This document shows, one piece after another, positions 1-13,560 of a stretch of 64,000 bases of DNA. The notes under the pieces were generated by a model, which worked only from the letters and a program-made list of their open reading frames with translations, was not told the origin of the DNA and searched no databases. The stretch spans positions 16,381,001 to 16,445,000 of the forward strand of contig NC_079885.1 in NCBI RefSeq assembly GCF_029227915.1, read 5' to 3'. The stretch is from Hydractinia symbiolongicarpus (lineage: Eukaryota; Cnidaria; Hydrozoa; Anthoathecata; Hydractiniidae). The stretch's first letter is position 1. Each line of letters starts with the position of its first letter. The translations under genes were made by a program, and so were the position numbers.

Positions 1-2731
1 CCCAAGTCATTTTCCTTGACGCCATGGCTATAGAACACTGTTAACTCCGTGCACAGCTCTCTAAAGGCAGTAATATGCCCATTTGCTGCCTAATAAAGGC
101 ATTATACGTAAATACCGTCGTTCCAACTGCCTGCGCAGGTTACCATAGGAGTAGTCCTTCCAGTCTCAATGGACTATAACGTTCCAAGTTCTTTTCCTTG
201 ACGCCATGGCTATAGAACACTGTTAACCCTGTGCACAGCCCCCTGTAAGCCGTATTATTGCCGGCGCAGCCTAATAAAGGCCTTAGACGTAAACCACGTG
301 CTTTCACGCTCCCGGCCAGGCTACCATTGATCCAGTCCTTCAAGTCTCAATGGACTACGACTTGCTAAGTCGTTCTCCTTAGCGTCATGGCTATAGAACA
401 CTGTTAACTACGCGCACAGTCCTCTAAAGGCTGTAATATGGCCATTTGCAGCCTAATAAAGGCGTTATACGTAAATACCGTGATTTCACCACCCTCCGCG
501 GGATACCATTAGTCTAGTACTTCTAGTCCCAATGGACTACAACGTGCCAAGTCGTTTTCTTTGGCACTTTGGCGTTAGAAGACCGGCAACTACGCGCACA
601 GTCCTCCAAATCCTGTAACATGGCCTTTTACAGACTAATAAAGGTCTTACACGTAAATCACGTTTATCCACGTCCCCAGCAAGGTTACCAATGGTCTAGT
701 GTTCCCAGTCTTAATGAAATATGACGTCTCAAGTCCTTTTCCTTGACGCCATGGCTTTAAAACACTCTAAGCTACGTGCACAGCCCCCTGTGAGCCGTAT
801 TATTGCCGTCGCAGCCTAATAAAGGCCTTAGACGTAAACCACGTGCTTTCACGCTCCCGGCGAGGCTACCATTGATCTAGTCCTTCAAGTCTCAATGGAC
901 TCCGACTTGCCAAGTCGTTCTCCTTAGCGTCATGGCTTTAGAGCACCGTGAACTATGTGCACAGCCCTCTAAAGACAGTAATATGGCCATTTGCAGCCTA
1001 ATAAAGGCCTTACACGTAAATCACGTTCTTCCACGTCCCAAGCAAGGCTACCAATGGTCTAGTGTTCCCAGTCTCAATGGACTACAACGTGCCAAGTCCT
1101 TTTCCTTGGCGCTATGGCGTTAGAACACTGTTAACTACGTAAACGGCCCTTTGAACGCCGTAATATGGCCTTTTGCAGACTAATAAAGGCCTTACACGTA
1201 AACCACGTGCTTTTACGCTCCCAACCAGGCTACCATTGGTCCAGTGTTCTCAGTCTCAATGGAATATGACGTCCCAAGTCGTTTTCCTTGGCGCCATGGC
1301 TTTAGCACACTGTTAACTTCGTGCAAAGCCCTCTAAAGGCTGTAATATGGCCATTTGCAGCCTGATAAAGGCATTATACGTAAATACCGTCGTTCCAACT
1401 GCCTGCGCAGGTTACCATAGGAGTAGTCCTTCCAGTCTCAATGGACTATAACGTTCCAAGTCCTTTTCCCTGACGCCATGGCTAAAGAACACTGTTAACT
1501 ACGTGCACAGTCCTCTAAAGTCAGTAATACGGCCTTTTGCAGGCTAATAAAGCCTTTACACGTAAATACCGTGATTCCACCACCCTCCGCCGGATACCAT
1601 TAGTCTAGTCATTCCAGTCCCAATGGAATACAACGTGCCAAGTCGTTTTCTTTGGCACCTTGGCGTTAGAAGACCGGCAACTACGCGCACAGTCCTCCAA
1701 ATCCTGTAACATGGCCTTTTACAGACTAATAAAGGTCTTACACGTAAATCACGTTCTTCCACGTCCCCAGCAAGGTTACCAATGGTCTAGTGTTCCCAGT
1801 CTTAATGGAATGTGACGTCCCAAGTCATTTTCCTTGACGCCATGGCTATAGAACACTGTTAACTCCGTGCACAGCCCTCTAAAGGCAGTAATATGGCCAT
1901 TTGCTGCCTAATAAAGGCATTATACGTAAATACCGTCGTTCCAACTGCCTGCGCAGGTTACCATAGGAGTAGTCCTTCCAGTCTCATTGGACTATAACGT
2001 TCCAAGTTCTTTTCCTTGACGCCATGGCTATAGAACACTGTTAACCCTGTGCACAGCCCTCTAAAGGCAGTAATATGGCCATTTGCTGCCTAATAAAGGT
2101 CTTAGACGTAAACCACGTGCTTCCACGCTTCCAGCCAGGCTACCATTGATCTAGTCCTTCGAGTCTCAATGGACTATGACGTCCCAAGTCCTTTTCCTTG
2201 GCGCCATGGCTTTAAAACAATGTTAACTCCGTGCACAGCCCTCTAAATGCTATAACATGGGCTTTTGCAGACTAATAATGGCTTTAAACGTAAATACTGT
2301 CGTTCCACGTCCCCAGCAAGGCTACCAATGGCCTTGTGTTCCCAGTCTCAATGGACTACAACGTGCCAAGTCCTTTTCCTTGGCGCTATGGAGTTAGTTC
2401 ACTGTTAACTACGTGAACGGCCCTTTGAACGCTGTAATATGGCTTTTTGCAGACTAATAAAGGCCTTACACGTAAACCACGTGCTTTTACGCTCCCAACC
2501 AGGCTACCATTGGTCTAGTGTTCTCAGTCTCAATGGAATATGACGTCCCAAGTCGTTTTCCTTGGCGCCATGGCTTTAGCACACTGTTAACTTCGTGCAA
2601 AGCCCTCTAAAGGCTGTAATATGGCCATTTGCAGCCTGATAAAGGCATTATACGTAAATACCGTCGTTCCAACTGCCTGCGCAGGTTACCATAGGAGTAG
2701 TCCTTCCAGTCTCAATGGACTATAACGTCCC
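1..2731 (+). repeat. Left outer arm, first block (15 monomers)
   Basis: Monomer starts and classes: 4 P, 186 W, 367 Q, 549 R, 731 S, 912 V (X-like body), 1094 U, 1276 P, 1458 Q, 1640 R, 1822 P, 2004 S, 2186 T, 2368 U, 2550 P. Bases 1-3 are the end of a previous copy. The stretch from about 480 to 1800 recurs 4,364 bp downstream (24 monomers), and 1822-2731 recurs 4,727 bp downstream (26 monomers). 4-548 matches 2732-3276 at an offset of 2,728 bp. Confidence 0.9.
186..366 (+). repeat. Representative W-class monomer (S relative, 181 bp)
   Basis: W shares the 'ccccctgtaagccgtatt' centre of S. It has 'ccctgtgcacag' before it, the ending 'ctttcacgctcccggcc' with 'gatccagtccttcaagtc', and 'ctacgacttgctaag' into the following Q. 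Copies lie at 186, 2914, 58179 and 61632. A 'cttaag' W-like form occurs at 47090 and in the 727-bp repeats. W leads into Q rather than V, so it marks a different junction. Confidence 0.88.
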
Positions 2732-5094
2732 AAGTCCTTTTCCTTGACGCCATGGCTATAGAACACTGTTAACTCCGTGCACAGCTCTCTAAAGGCAGTA
2801 ATATGGCCATTTGCTGCCTAATAAAGGCATTATACGTAAATACCGTCGTTCCAACTGCCTGCGCAGGTTACCATAGGAGTAGTCCTTCCAGTCTCAATGG
2901 ACTATAACGTTCCAAGTTCTTTTCCTTGACGCCATGGCTATAGAACACTGTTAACCCTGTGCACAGCCCCCTGTAAGCCGTATTATTGCCGGCGCAGCCT
3001 AATAAAGGCCTTAGACGTAAACCACGTGCTTTCACGCTCCCGGCCAGGCTACCATTGATCCAGTCCTTCAAGTCTCAATGGACTACGACTTGCTAAGTCG
3101 TTCTCCTTAGCGTCATGGCTATAGAACACTGTTAACTACGCGCACAGTCCTCTAAAGGCTGTAATATGGCCATTTGCAGCCTAATAAAGGCGTTATACGT
3201 AAATACCGTGATTTCACCACCCTCCGCGGGATACCATTAGTCTAGTCCTTCTAGTCCCAATGGACTACAACGTGCCAAGTCGTTTTCTTTGGCACTTTGG
3301 CGTTAGAAGACCGGCAACTACGAGCACAGTCCTCCAAATCCTGTAACATGGCCTTTTACAGACTAATAAAGGTCTTACACGCAAATCACGTTCTTCCACG
3401 CTCCCAGCCAGGCTACCATTGATCTAGTCCTTCGAGTCTCAATGGACTATGACGTCCCAAGTCCTTTTCCTTGGCGCCATGGCTTTAGAACAATGTTAAC
3501 TCCGTGCACAGCCCTCTAAAGGCAGTAATATGGCCATTTGCAGCCTAATAAAGGCCTTACACGTAAATCACGTTCTTCCACGTCCCCAGCAAGGCTACCA
3601 ATGGCCTATTGTTCCCAGTCTCAATGGACTACAACGTGCCAAGTCCTTTTCCTTGGCGCTATGGCGTTAGAACACTGTTAACTACGTGTACTGCCCTTTG
3701 AACGCTGTAATATGGCCATTTGCAGCCTAATAAAGGCGTTATACGTAAATACCGTTGTTCTACCTGCCTGCGCAGGTTATCATAGGAGTAGTCCTTCCAG
3801 TCTCAATGGACTATAACGTCCCAAGTCCTTTTCCTTGACGCCATGGCTATAGAACACTGTTAACTACGTGCACAGCCCTCTAAAGTTAGTAATACGGCCT
3901 TTTGCAGCCTAATAAAGCCTTTACGCGTAAATACGGTGATTCCACCACCCTCCGCGGGATACCATTAGTCTAGTCCTTTCAGTCCCAATGGACTACAACA
4001 TGCCAAGCCGTTTTCTTTGGCACCTTGGCGTTAGAAGACCGGCAACTACGAGCACAGTCCTCCAAATACTGAAACATGGCCTTTTACAGACTAATAAAGG
4101 TCTTACACGTAAATCACGTTCTTCCACGCCCCCAGCAAGGTTACCAATGGTCTAGTGTTCCCAGTCTTAATGGAATATGACGTCTCAAGTCCTTTTCCTT
4201 GACGCCATGGCTTTAGAACACTCTTAGCTACGTGCACAGCCCCCTGTAAGCCGTATTATTGCCGTCGGAGCCTACTAAAGGCCTTAGACGTAAACCACGT
4301 GCTTCCACGCTCCCACCAGGCTACCCATGATCTAGTCCTTCGAGTCTCAATGGACTATGACGTCCCAAGTCCTTTTCCTTGGCGCCATGGCTTTAGAACA
4401 CTGTTAACTCCGTGCACAGTCCTCTAAAGGCTGTAATATGGCCATTTGCAGCCTAATAAAGGCGTTATACGTAAATACCGTCGTACCACCTGCCTGCGCA
4501 GGTTACCATAGAAGTAGTCCTTCCAGTCTCAATGGACTATGACGCCCCAAATCCTTTTCCTTTGTGCAATGGCTTTGGAACAATGTTAACTCCGTGCAAA
4601 GCCGTCTAAAGGCTGTAATATGGCAATTTGCAGCCTAATAAAGGCGTTATACAAAAATACCGTCGTTCCAACTGCCTGCGCAGGTTACCATAGGAGTAGT
4701 CCTTCCAGGCTCAACAGACTATGACGTCCCAAGTCCTTTTCCTTGGCGCCATGGCTATAGAACACTGTTAACTACGTGCACAGCCCTCTAAAGTCAGTAA
4801 TACGGCGTTTTGCAGCCTAATAAAGCCTTTACACGTAAATACCGTGATTTCACCACCCTTCGCGGGATACCATTAGTCTAGTCCTTCCAGTCCCAATGGA
4901 CTACAACGTGCCAAGTCGTTTTCTTTGGCACCTGGGCGTTAGAAGACCGGCAACTACGCGCACAATCCTTCAAATCCTGTAACATGGCCTTTTACAGACT
5001 AATAAAGGTCTTACACGTAAATCACGTTTATCCACGTCCCCAGCAAGGTTACCAATGGTCTAGTGTTCCCAGTCTTAATGAAATATGACGTCTC
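2732..5094 (+). repeat. Left outer arm, second block (13 monomers)
   Basis: Starts: 2732 P, 2914 W, 3095 Q, 3277 R/S hybrid, 3459 X, 3641 U/P hybrid, 3823 Q, 4005 R, 4187 S (180 bp), 4367 P, 4549 P2, 4731 Q, 4913 R. Most of it matches 57997-60359 at an offset of 55,265 bp; the exceptions are 3641 and 3823, which correspond to different monomers at 58906 and 59088. This is the clearest evidence that the window's two ends belong to one HOR lineage. Confidence 0.88.
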
Positions 5095-7276
5095 AAGTCC
5101 TTTTCCTTGACGCCATGGCTTTAAAACACTCTAAGCTACGTGCACAGCCCCCTGTGAGCCGTATTATTGCCGTCGCAGCCTAATAAAGGCCTTAGACGTA
5201 AACCACGTGCTTTCACGCTCCCGGCGAGGCTACCATTGATCTAGTCCTTCAAGTCTCAATGGACTCCGACTTGCCAAGTCGTTCTCCTTAGCGTCATGGC
5301 TTTAGAGCACCGTGAACTATGTGCACAGCCCTCTAAAGACAGTAATATGGCCATTTGCAGCCTAATAAAGGCCTTACACGTAAATCACGTTCTTCCACGT
5401 CCCAAGCAAGGCTACCAATGGTCTAGTGTTCCCAGTCTCAATGGACTACAACGTGCCAAGTCCTTTTCCTTGGCGCTATGGCGTTAGAACACTGTTAACT
5501 ACGTAAACGGCCCTTTGAACGCCGTAATATGGCCTTTTGCAGACTAATAAAGGCCTTACACGTAAACCACGTGCTTTTACGCTCCCAACCAGGCTACCAT
5601 TGGTCCAGTGTTCTCAGTCTCAATGGAATATGACGTCCCAAGTCGTTTTCCTTGGCGCCATGGCTTTAGCACACTGTTAACTTCGTGCAAAGCCCTCTAA
5701 AGGCTGTAATATGGCCATTTGCAGCCTGATAAAGGCATTATACGTAAATACCGTCGTTCCAACTGCCTGCGCAGGTTACCATAGGAGTAGTCCTTCCAGT
5801 CTCAATGGACTATAACGTTCCAAGTCCTTTTCCCTGACGCCATGGCTAAAGAACACTGTTAACTACGTGCACAGTCCTCTAAAGTCAGTAATACGGCCTT
5901 TTGCAGGCTAATAAAGCCTTTACACGTAAATACCGTGATTCCACCACCCTCCGCCGGATACCATTAGTCTAGTCATTCCAGTCCCAATGGAATACAACGT
6001 GCCAAGTCGTTTTCTTTGGCACCTTGGCGTTAGAAGACCGGCAACTACGCGCACAGTCCTCCAAATCCTGTAACATGGCCTTTTACAGACTAATAAAGGT
6101 CTTACACGTAAATCACGTTCTTCCACGTCCCCAGCAAGGTTACCAATGGTCTAGTGTTCCCAGTCTTATTGGAATATGACGTCTCAAGTCCTTTTCCTTG
6201 ACGCCATGGCTTTAGATCACTCTTAGCCACGTGCACAGACCCCTGTAAGCAGTAATATTGCCGTGGCAGCCTAATAAAGGCCTTAGACGTAAACCACGTG
6301 CTTCCACGCTCCCAGCCAGGCTACCATTGATCTAGTCCTTCGAGTCTCAATGGACTATGACGTCCCAAGTCCTTTTCCTTGGCGCCATGGCTTTAGAACA
6401 ATGTTAACTCCGTGCACAGCCCTCTAAATGCTGTAACATGGCCTTTTGCAGACTAATAATGGCTTTAAACGTAAATACTGTCGTTCCACGTCCCCAGAAA
6501 GGCTACCAATGGTCTAGTGTTCCCAGTCTTAATGGAATGTGACGTCCCAAGTCATTTTCCTTGACGCCATGGCTATAGAACACTGTTAACTCCGTGCACA
6601 GCCCTCTAAAGGCAGTAATATGGCCATTTGCTGCCTAATAAAGGCATTATACGTAAATACCGTCGTTCCAACTGCCTGCGCAGGTTACCATAGGAGTAGT
6701 CCTTCCAGTCTCATTGGACTATAACGTTCCAAGTTCTTTTCCTTGACGCCATGGCTATAGAACACTGTTAACCCTGTGCACAGCCCTCTAAAGGCAGTAA
6801 TATGGCCATTTGCTGCCTAATAAAGGCCTTAGACGTAAACCACGTGCTTCCACGCTTCCAGCCAGGCTACCATTGATCTAGTCCTTCGAGTCTCAATGGA
6901 CTATGACGTCCCAAGTCCTTTTCCTTGGCGCCATGGCTTTAAAACAATGTTAACTCCGTGCACAGCCCTCTAAATGCTATAACATGGGCTTTTGCAGACT
7001 AATAATGGCTTTAAACGTAAATACTGTCGTTCCACGTCCCCAGCAAGGCTACCAATGGCCTTGTGTTCCCAGTCTCAATGGACTACAACGTGCCAAGTCC
7101 TTTTCCTTGGCGCTATGGCGTTAGAACACTGTTAACTACGTGAACGGCCCTTTGAACGCTGTAATATGGCTTTTTGCAGACTAATAAAGGCCTTACACGT
7201 AAACCACGTGCTTTTACGCTCCCAACCAGGCTACCATTGGTCTAGTGTTCTCAGTCTCAATGGAATATGACGTCCC
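5095..7276 (+). repeat. Left outer arm, third block (12 monomers)
   Basis: Starts: 5095 S, 5276 V, 5458 U, 5640 P, 5822 Q, 6004 R, 6186 S, 6367 T, 6549 P, 6731 S, 6913 T, 7095 U. The first six form a complete S-V-U-P-Q-R hexamer and copy 731-1821 almost exactly. 6549-7276 repeats 1822-2549. 5640-6548 (P-Q-R-S-T) also matches 60541-61449 at an offset of 54,901 bp. Confidence 0.9.
6367..6548 (+). repeat. Representative T-class monomer
   Basis: T carries 'aacaatgttaactccgtgca', 'aaatgctgtaacatggcc', 'gactaataatggctttaaac' and 'tactgtcgttccacg'. Its 'aataatgg' replaces the 'aataaagg' found in nearly all other classes. T typically follows S and precedes P, taking the place of V-U in S-T-P blocks. 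Confidence 0.9.
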
Positions 7277-10200
7277 AAGTCGTTTTCCTTGGCGCCATGG
7301 CTTTAGCACACTGTTAACTTCGTGCAAAGCCCTCTAAAGGCTGTAATATGGCCATTTGCAGCCTGATAAAGGCATTCTACGTAAATACCGTCGTTCCAAC
7401 TGCCTGCGCAGGTTACCATAGGAGTAGTCCTTCCAGTCTCAATGGACTATAACGTTCCAAGTCCTTTTCCCTGACGCCATGTCTATAGAACACTGTTAAC
7501 TACGTGCACAGCCCTCTAAAGTCAGTAATACGGCCTTTTGCAGCCTAATAAAGCCTTTACACGCAAAATACCGTGATTCCACCACCCTCCGTTGGATACC
7601 ATTAGTCTAGTCCTTCCAGTCCCAATGGAATACAACGTGCCAAGTCGTTTTCTTTGGCACCTTGGCATTAGAAGACCGGCAACTACGCGCACAGTCCTCC
7701 AAATCCTGTAACATGGCCTTTTACAGACTAATAAAGGTCTTACACGTAAATCACGTTCTTCAACGTCCCCAGCAAGGTTACCAATGGTCTAGTGTTCCCA
7801 GTCTTAATGGAATATGACGTCTCAAGTCCTTTTCCTTGACGCCATGGCTTTAGATCACTCTTAGCTACGTGCACAGACCCCTGTAAGCAGTAATATTGCC
7901 GTCGCAGCCTAATAAAGGCCTTAGACGTAAACCACGTGCTTCCACGCTCCCAGCCAGGCTACCATTGATCTAGTCCTTCGAGTCTCAATGGACTATGACG
8001 TCCCAAGTCCTTCTCCTTGGCGCCATGGCTTTAGAACAATGTTAACTCCGTGCACAGCCCTCTAAATGCTGTAACATGGCCTTTTGCAGACTAATAATGG
8101 CTTTAAACGTAAATACTGTCGTTCCACGTCCCCAGCAAGGCTACCAATGGTCTACTGTTCCCAGTCTTAATGGAATATGACGTCTCAAGTCCTTTTCCTT
8201 GACGTCATGGCTTTAGATCACTCTTAGCTACGTGCACAGACCCCTGTAAGCAGTAATATTGCCGTCGCAGCCTAATAAAGGCCTTAGACGTAAACCACGT
8301 GCTTCTACGCTCCCAGCCAGGCTACCATTGATCTAGTCCTTCGAGTCTCAATGGACTATGACGTCCCAAGTCCTTTTCCTTGGCGCCATGGCTTTAAAAC
8401 AATGTTAACTCCGTGCACAGCCCTCTAAATGCTGTAACATGGCCTTTTGCAGACTAATAATGGCTTTAAACGTAAATACTGTCGTTCCACGTCCCCAGCA
8501 AGGCTACCAATGGTCTAGTGTTCCCAGTCTTATTGGAATGTGACGTCCCAAGTCATTTTCCTTGACGCCATGGCTATAGAACACTGTTAACTACGCGCAC
8601 AGTCCTCTAAAGGCTGTAATATGGCCATTTGGAGCCTAATAAAGGCGTTATACGTAAATACCGTTGTTCCACCTGCCTGCGCAGGTTACCATAGGAGTAG
8701 TCCTTCCAGTCTCAATGGACTATGACGTCCCAAGTCCTTTTCCTTGGCGCCATGGCTTTAGAACAATGTTAACTCCGTGCACAGCCCTCTAAAGGCAGTA
8801 ATATGGCCATTTGCAGCCTAATAAAGGCCTTACACGTAAATCACGTTCTTCCACGTCCCAAGCAAGGCTATCAATGGTCTAGTGTTCCCAGTCTTAATGG
8901 ATAATGACGTCCCAAGTCCTTTTCCTTGGCGCCATGGCTATAGAACACTGTTAACTACGTGCACAGCCCTCTAAAGGCAGTAATATGGCCATTTGCAGCC
9001 TAATAAAGGCCTTACACGTAAATCACATTCTTCCACGTCCCAAGCAAGGTTACCAATGGTCTAGTGTTCCCAGTCTTAATGGATAATGACGTCCCAAGTC
9101 CTTTTCCTTGGCGCCATGGCTATAGAACACTGTTAACTACGTGCACAGTCCTCTAAAGTCAGTAATACGGCCTTTTGCAGGCTAATAAAGCCTTTACACG
9201 TAAATACCGTGATTCCACCACCCTCCGCCGGATACCATTAGTCTAGTCCTTCCAGTCCCAATGGAATACAACGTGTCAAGTCGTTTTTTTTGGCACCTTG
9301 GCGTTAGAAGACCGGCAACTACGCGCACAGTCCTCCAAATCCTGTAACATGGCCTTTTACAGACTAATAAAGGCCTTACACGTAAATCACGTTCTTCCAC
9401 GTCCCCAGCAAGGTTACCAATGGTCTAGTGTTCCCAGTCTTAATGGAATATGACGTCTCAAGTCCTTTTCCTTGACGTCATGGCTTTAGATCACTCTTAG
9501 CTACGTGCACAGCCCCCTGTAAGCAGTAATATTGCCGTCGCAGCCTAATAAAGGCCTTAGACGTAAACCACGTGCTTTCACGCTCCCGGTCACGCTATCA
9601 TTGATCTAGTCCTTCAAGTTTCAATGGACTATGACGTCCCAAGTCCTTTTCCTTGGCGCCATGGCTTTAAAACAATGTTAACTCCGTGCACAGCCCCCTA
9701 AATGCTGCAATATGTCCTTTTACAGACTAATAAAGGCCTTGCACGTAAATCACGTTCTTCCACGTCCCCAGCAAGGCTACCAATGGCCTATTGTTCCCAG
9801 TCTCAATGGACTACAACGTGCCAAGTCCTTTTCCTTGGCGCTATGGCGTTAGAACACTGTTAACTACGTGTATGGCCCTTTGAACGCTGTAATATGGCCT
9901 TTGCAGACTAATAAAGGCCTTACACGTAAACCACGTGCTTTTACGCTCCCAACCAGGCTACCATTGGTCTAGTGTTCTCAGTCTCAATAAAATATGACGT
10001 CCCAAGTCATTTTCCTTGGCGCCATGGCTTTAGCACACTGTTAACTCCGTGCACAGCCCTCTAAAGGCAGTAATATGGCCTTTTGCAGCCTAATAAAGGC
10101 CTTACACGTAAATCACGTTCTTCCACGTCCCCAGCAAGGCTACCAATGGCCTTGTGTTCCCAGTCTCAATGGACTACAACGTGCCAAGTCGTTTTCTTTG

Positions 10201-10731
10201 GCACCTTGGCGTTAGAAGACCGGCAACTACAAGCACAGTTCTCCAAATCCTGTAACATGGCCTTTTACAGAATAATAAAGGTCTTACACGCAAATCACGT
10301 TCTTCCACGTCCCAAGCAAGGCAACCAATGGTCTAGTTGTCCCAGTCTTAATTGAATATGACGTCCCAAGTCCTTTTCCTTGGCGCCATGGCTTTAAAAC
10401 AATGTTAACTCCGTGCACAGCCCTCTAAATGCTGTAACATGGCCTTTTGCAGACTAATAATGGCTTTAAACGTAAATACTGTCGTTCCACGTCCCCAGCA
10501 AGGCTACCAATGGTCTAGTGTTCCCAGTCTTATTGGAATGTGACGTCCCAAGTCATTTTCCTTGACGCCATGGCTATAGAACACTGTTAACTACGCGCAC
10601 AGTCCTCTAAAGTCAGTAATACGGCCTTTTGCAGCCTAATAAAGCCTTTTCACGTAAATACCGTGATTCCACCACCCTCCGCCGGATACCATTAGTCTAG
10701 TCCTTCCAGTCCCAATGGAATCCAACGTGCC
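7277..10731 (+). repeat. P-Q-R-S-T rich region (19 monomers)
   Basis: Starts: 7277 P, 7459 Q, 7642 R, 7824 S, 8005 T, 8187 S, 8368 T, 8550 P, 8732 X, 8914 X, 9096 Q, 9278 R, 9460 S, 9641 V with T-like head, 9823 U, 10004 P/X hybrid, 10186 R, 10368 T, 10550 Q. 7277-8186 recurs at 10965-11873 (offset 3,687-3,688), 13743-14651 and 18156-19064. Two S-T dimers in tandem (7824-8549) are a local duplication. The block ends where the first truncated R begins. Confidence 0.87.
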
Positions 10732-10782
10732 AAGTCGTTTTCTTTGGCACCTTGGCGTTAGAAAACCGGCAACTACGCGCAC
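10732..10782 (+). repeat. 51-bp truncated R monomer, copy 1
   Basis: The sequence is a normal R head as far as 'ggcaactacgcgcaca'. It then passes directly into the next anchor 'agtccttttccttggcgc' of a U monomer, so about 131 bp of R are missing. The junction uses the short overlap 'ca/aagtcc'. 'gaaaaccgg' replaces the usual 'gaagaccgg' in all three copies, confirming common descent. Confidence 0.93.
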
Positions 10783-13509
10783 AAGTCCTTTTCCTTGGCG
10801 CTATGGCGTTAGAACACTGTTAACTACGTGTACGGCCCTTTGAACGCTGTAATATGGCCTTTTGCAGACTAATAAAGGCCTTACACGTAAACCACGTGCT
10901 TTTACGCTCCCAACCAGGCTACCATTGGTCTAGTGTTTTCAGTCTCAATGGAATATGACGTCCCAAGTCATTTTCCTTGGCGCCATGGCATTAGCACACT
11001 GTTAACTCCGTGCAAAGCCCTCTAAAGGCTGTAATATGGCCATTTGCAGCCTGATAAAGGCATTCTACGTAAATACCGTCGTTCCAACTGCCTGCGCAGG
11101 TTACCATAGGAGTAGTCCTTCCAGTCTCAATGGACTATAACGTTCCAAGTCCTTTTCCCTGACGCCATGTCTATAGAACACTGTTAACTACGTGCACAGC
11201 CCTCTAAAGTCAGTAACACGGCCTTTTGCAGCCTAATAAAGCCTTTACACGTAAATACCGTGATTCCACCACCCTCCGTTGGATACCATTAGTCTAGTCC
11301 TTCCAGTCCCAATGGAATACAACGTGCCAAGTCGTTTTCTTTGGCACCTTGGCATTAGAAGACCGGCAACTACGCGCACAGTCCTCCAAATCCTGTAACA
11401 TGGCCTTTTACAGACTAATAAAGGTCTTACACGTAAATCACGTTCTTCAACGTCCCCAGCAAGGTTACCAATGGTCTAGTGTTCCCAGTCTTAATGGAAT
11501 ATGACGTCTCAAGTCCTTTTCCTTGACGCCATGGCTTTAGATCACTCTTAGCTACGTGCACAGACCCCTGTAAGCAGTAATATTGCCGTCGCAGCCTAAT
11601 AAAGGCCTTAGACGTAAACCACGTGCTTCCACGCTCCCAGCCAGGCTACCATTGATCTAGTCCTTCGAGTCTCAATGGACTATGACGTCCCAAGTCCTTC
11701 TCCTTGGCGCCATGGCTTTAGAACAATGTTAACTCCGTGCACAGCCCTCTAAATGCTGTAACATGGCCTTTTGCAGACTAATAATGGCTTTAAACGTAAA
11801 TACTGTCGTTCCACGTCCCCAGCAAGGCTACCAATGGTCTACTGTTCCCAGTCTTAATGGAATGTGACGTCCCAAGTCATTTTCCCTGACGCCATGGCTA
11901 TAGAACACTGTTAACTACGCGCACAGTCCTCTAAAGGCTGTAATATGGCCATTTGGAGCCTAATAAAGGCGTTATACGTAAATACCGTTGTTCCACCTGC
12001 CTGCGCAGGTTACCATAGGAGTAGTCCTTCCAGTCTCAATGGACTATGACGTCCCAAGTCCTTTTCCTTGGCGCCATGGCTTTAGAACAATGTTAACTCC
12101 GTGCACAGCCCTCTAAAGGCAGTAATATGGCTATTTGCAGCCTAATAAAGGCCTTGCACGTAAATCACGTTCTTCCACGTCCCCAGCAAGGCTACCAATG
12201 GCCTAGTGTTCTCAGTCCCAATGGAATATGACGTCCCAAGTCATTTTCCTTGGCGCCATGGCTTTAGCACACTGTTAACTCCTTGCAAAGCCCTCTAAAG
12301 GCTGTAATATGGCCATTTGCAGCCTAATAAAGGCGTTATACGTAAATACCGTCGTTCCAACTGCCTGCGCAGGTTACCATAGGAGTAGTCCTTCCAGTCT
12401 CAATAGACTATAACGTCCCAAGTCCTTTTCCTTGACGCCATGGCTATAGAACACTGTTAACTACGTGCACAGCCCTCTAAAGTCAGTAATACGGCCTTTT
12501 GCAGCCTAATAAAGCCTTTACACGTAACTACCGTGATTCCACCACCCTCCGCCGGATACCATTAGTCTAGTCCTTCCAGTCCCAATGGACTACAACGTGC
12601 CAAGCCGTTTTCTTTGGCACCTTGGCGTTAGAAGACCGGCAACTACGAGCACAGTCCTCCAAATACTGTAACATGGCCTTTTACAGACTAATAAAGGTCT
12701 TACACGTAAATCACGCTCTTCCACGCCCCCAGCAAGGTCACCAATGGTCTAGTGTTCCCAGTCTTAATGGAATATGACGTCTCAAGTCCTTTTCCTTGAC
12801 GCCATGGCTTTAGAACACTCTTAGCTACGTGCACAGCCCCCTGTAAGCCGTATTATTGCCGTCGGAGCCTAATAAAGGCCTTAGACGTAAACCACGTGCT
12901 TCCACGCTCCCACCAGGCTACCCATGATCTAGTCCTTCGAGTCTCAATGGACTACAACGTGCCAAGTCCTTTTCCTTGGCGCTATGGCGTTAGAACACTG
13001 TTAACTACGTGTATGGCCCTTTGAACGCTGTAATATGGCCTTTTGCAGACTAATAAAGGCCTTACACGTAAACCACGTGCTTTTACGCTCCCAACCAGGC
13101 TACCATTTGTCTAGTGTTCTCAGTCTCAATGGAATATGACGTCCCAAGTCATTTTCCTTGGCGCCATGGCTTTAGCACACTGTTAACTCCGTGCAAAGCC
13201 CTCTAAAGGCTGTAATATGGCCATTTGCAGCCTAATAAAGGCGTTATACGTAAACACCGTCGTTCCAACTGCCTGCGCAGGTTACCATAGGAGTAGTCCT
13301 TCCAGTCTCAATGGACTATAACGTCCCAAGTCCTTTTCCTTGACGCCATGGCTATAGAACACTGTTAACTACGTGCACAGCCCTCTAAAGTCAGTAATAC
13401 GGCCTTTTGCAGCCTAATAAAGCCTTTACACGTAAATACCGTGATTCCACCACCCTCCGCCGGATACCATTAGTCTAGTCCTTCCAGTCCCAATGGAATC
13501 CAACGTGCC
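10732..13509 (+). repeat. Truncated-R repeat unit, copy 1 (2,778 bp)
   Basis: Starts: 10732 truncated R (51 bp), 10783 U, 10965 P, 11147 Q, 11329 R, 11511 S, 11692 T, 11874 P, 12056 X, 12238 P, 12420 Q, 12602 R, 12784 S, 12964 U, 13146 P, 13328 Q. The next truncated R at 13510 starts the following unit. Fifteen full monomers plus 51 bp give 2,778 bp. The 51-bp scar takes the unit out of the 182-bp register and is inherited unchanged. Confidence 0.88.
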
Positions 13510-13560
13510 AAGTCGTTTTCTTTGGCACCTTGGCGTTAGAAAACCGGCAACTACGCGCAC
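13510..13560 (+). repeat. 51-bp truncated R monomer, copy 2
   Basis: Identical in structure to the copy at 10732 (2,778 bp upstream), with the same 'gaaaaccgg' variant and the same junction. Confidence 0.93.

Noticed and set aside
140-343. Minus-strand 67-codon frame, repeated at 2868, 58133 and 61586
   Set aside because: It follows the P-W monomer junction of the outer arms and opens on TTG. The copies are explained by block duplication of DNA.
932-1123. Plus-strand 63-codon ATG frame in V monomers, with longer versions up to 114 codons (40446-40790)
   Set aside because: The start falls in the 'catggc' present in most monomers and the frame ends within the next one or two. The period of 182 bp shifts the frame each monomer, and small indels between copies break the frame freely.
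1556-1762. Minus-strand 68-codon frame, recurring with similar protein sequence many times in the window
   Set aside because: It spans the end of Q and the body of R wherever those classes adjoin. It opens on GTG rather than ATG and has no recognisable domain. Its recurrence simply follows the satellite copies.
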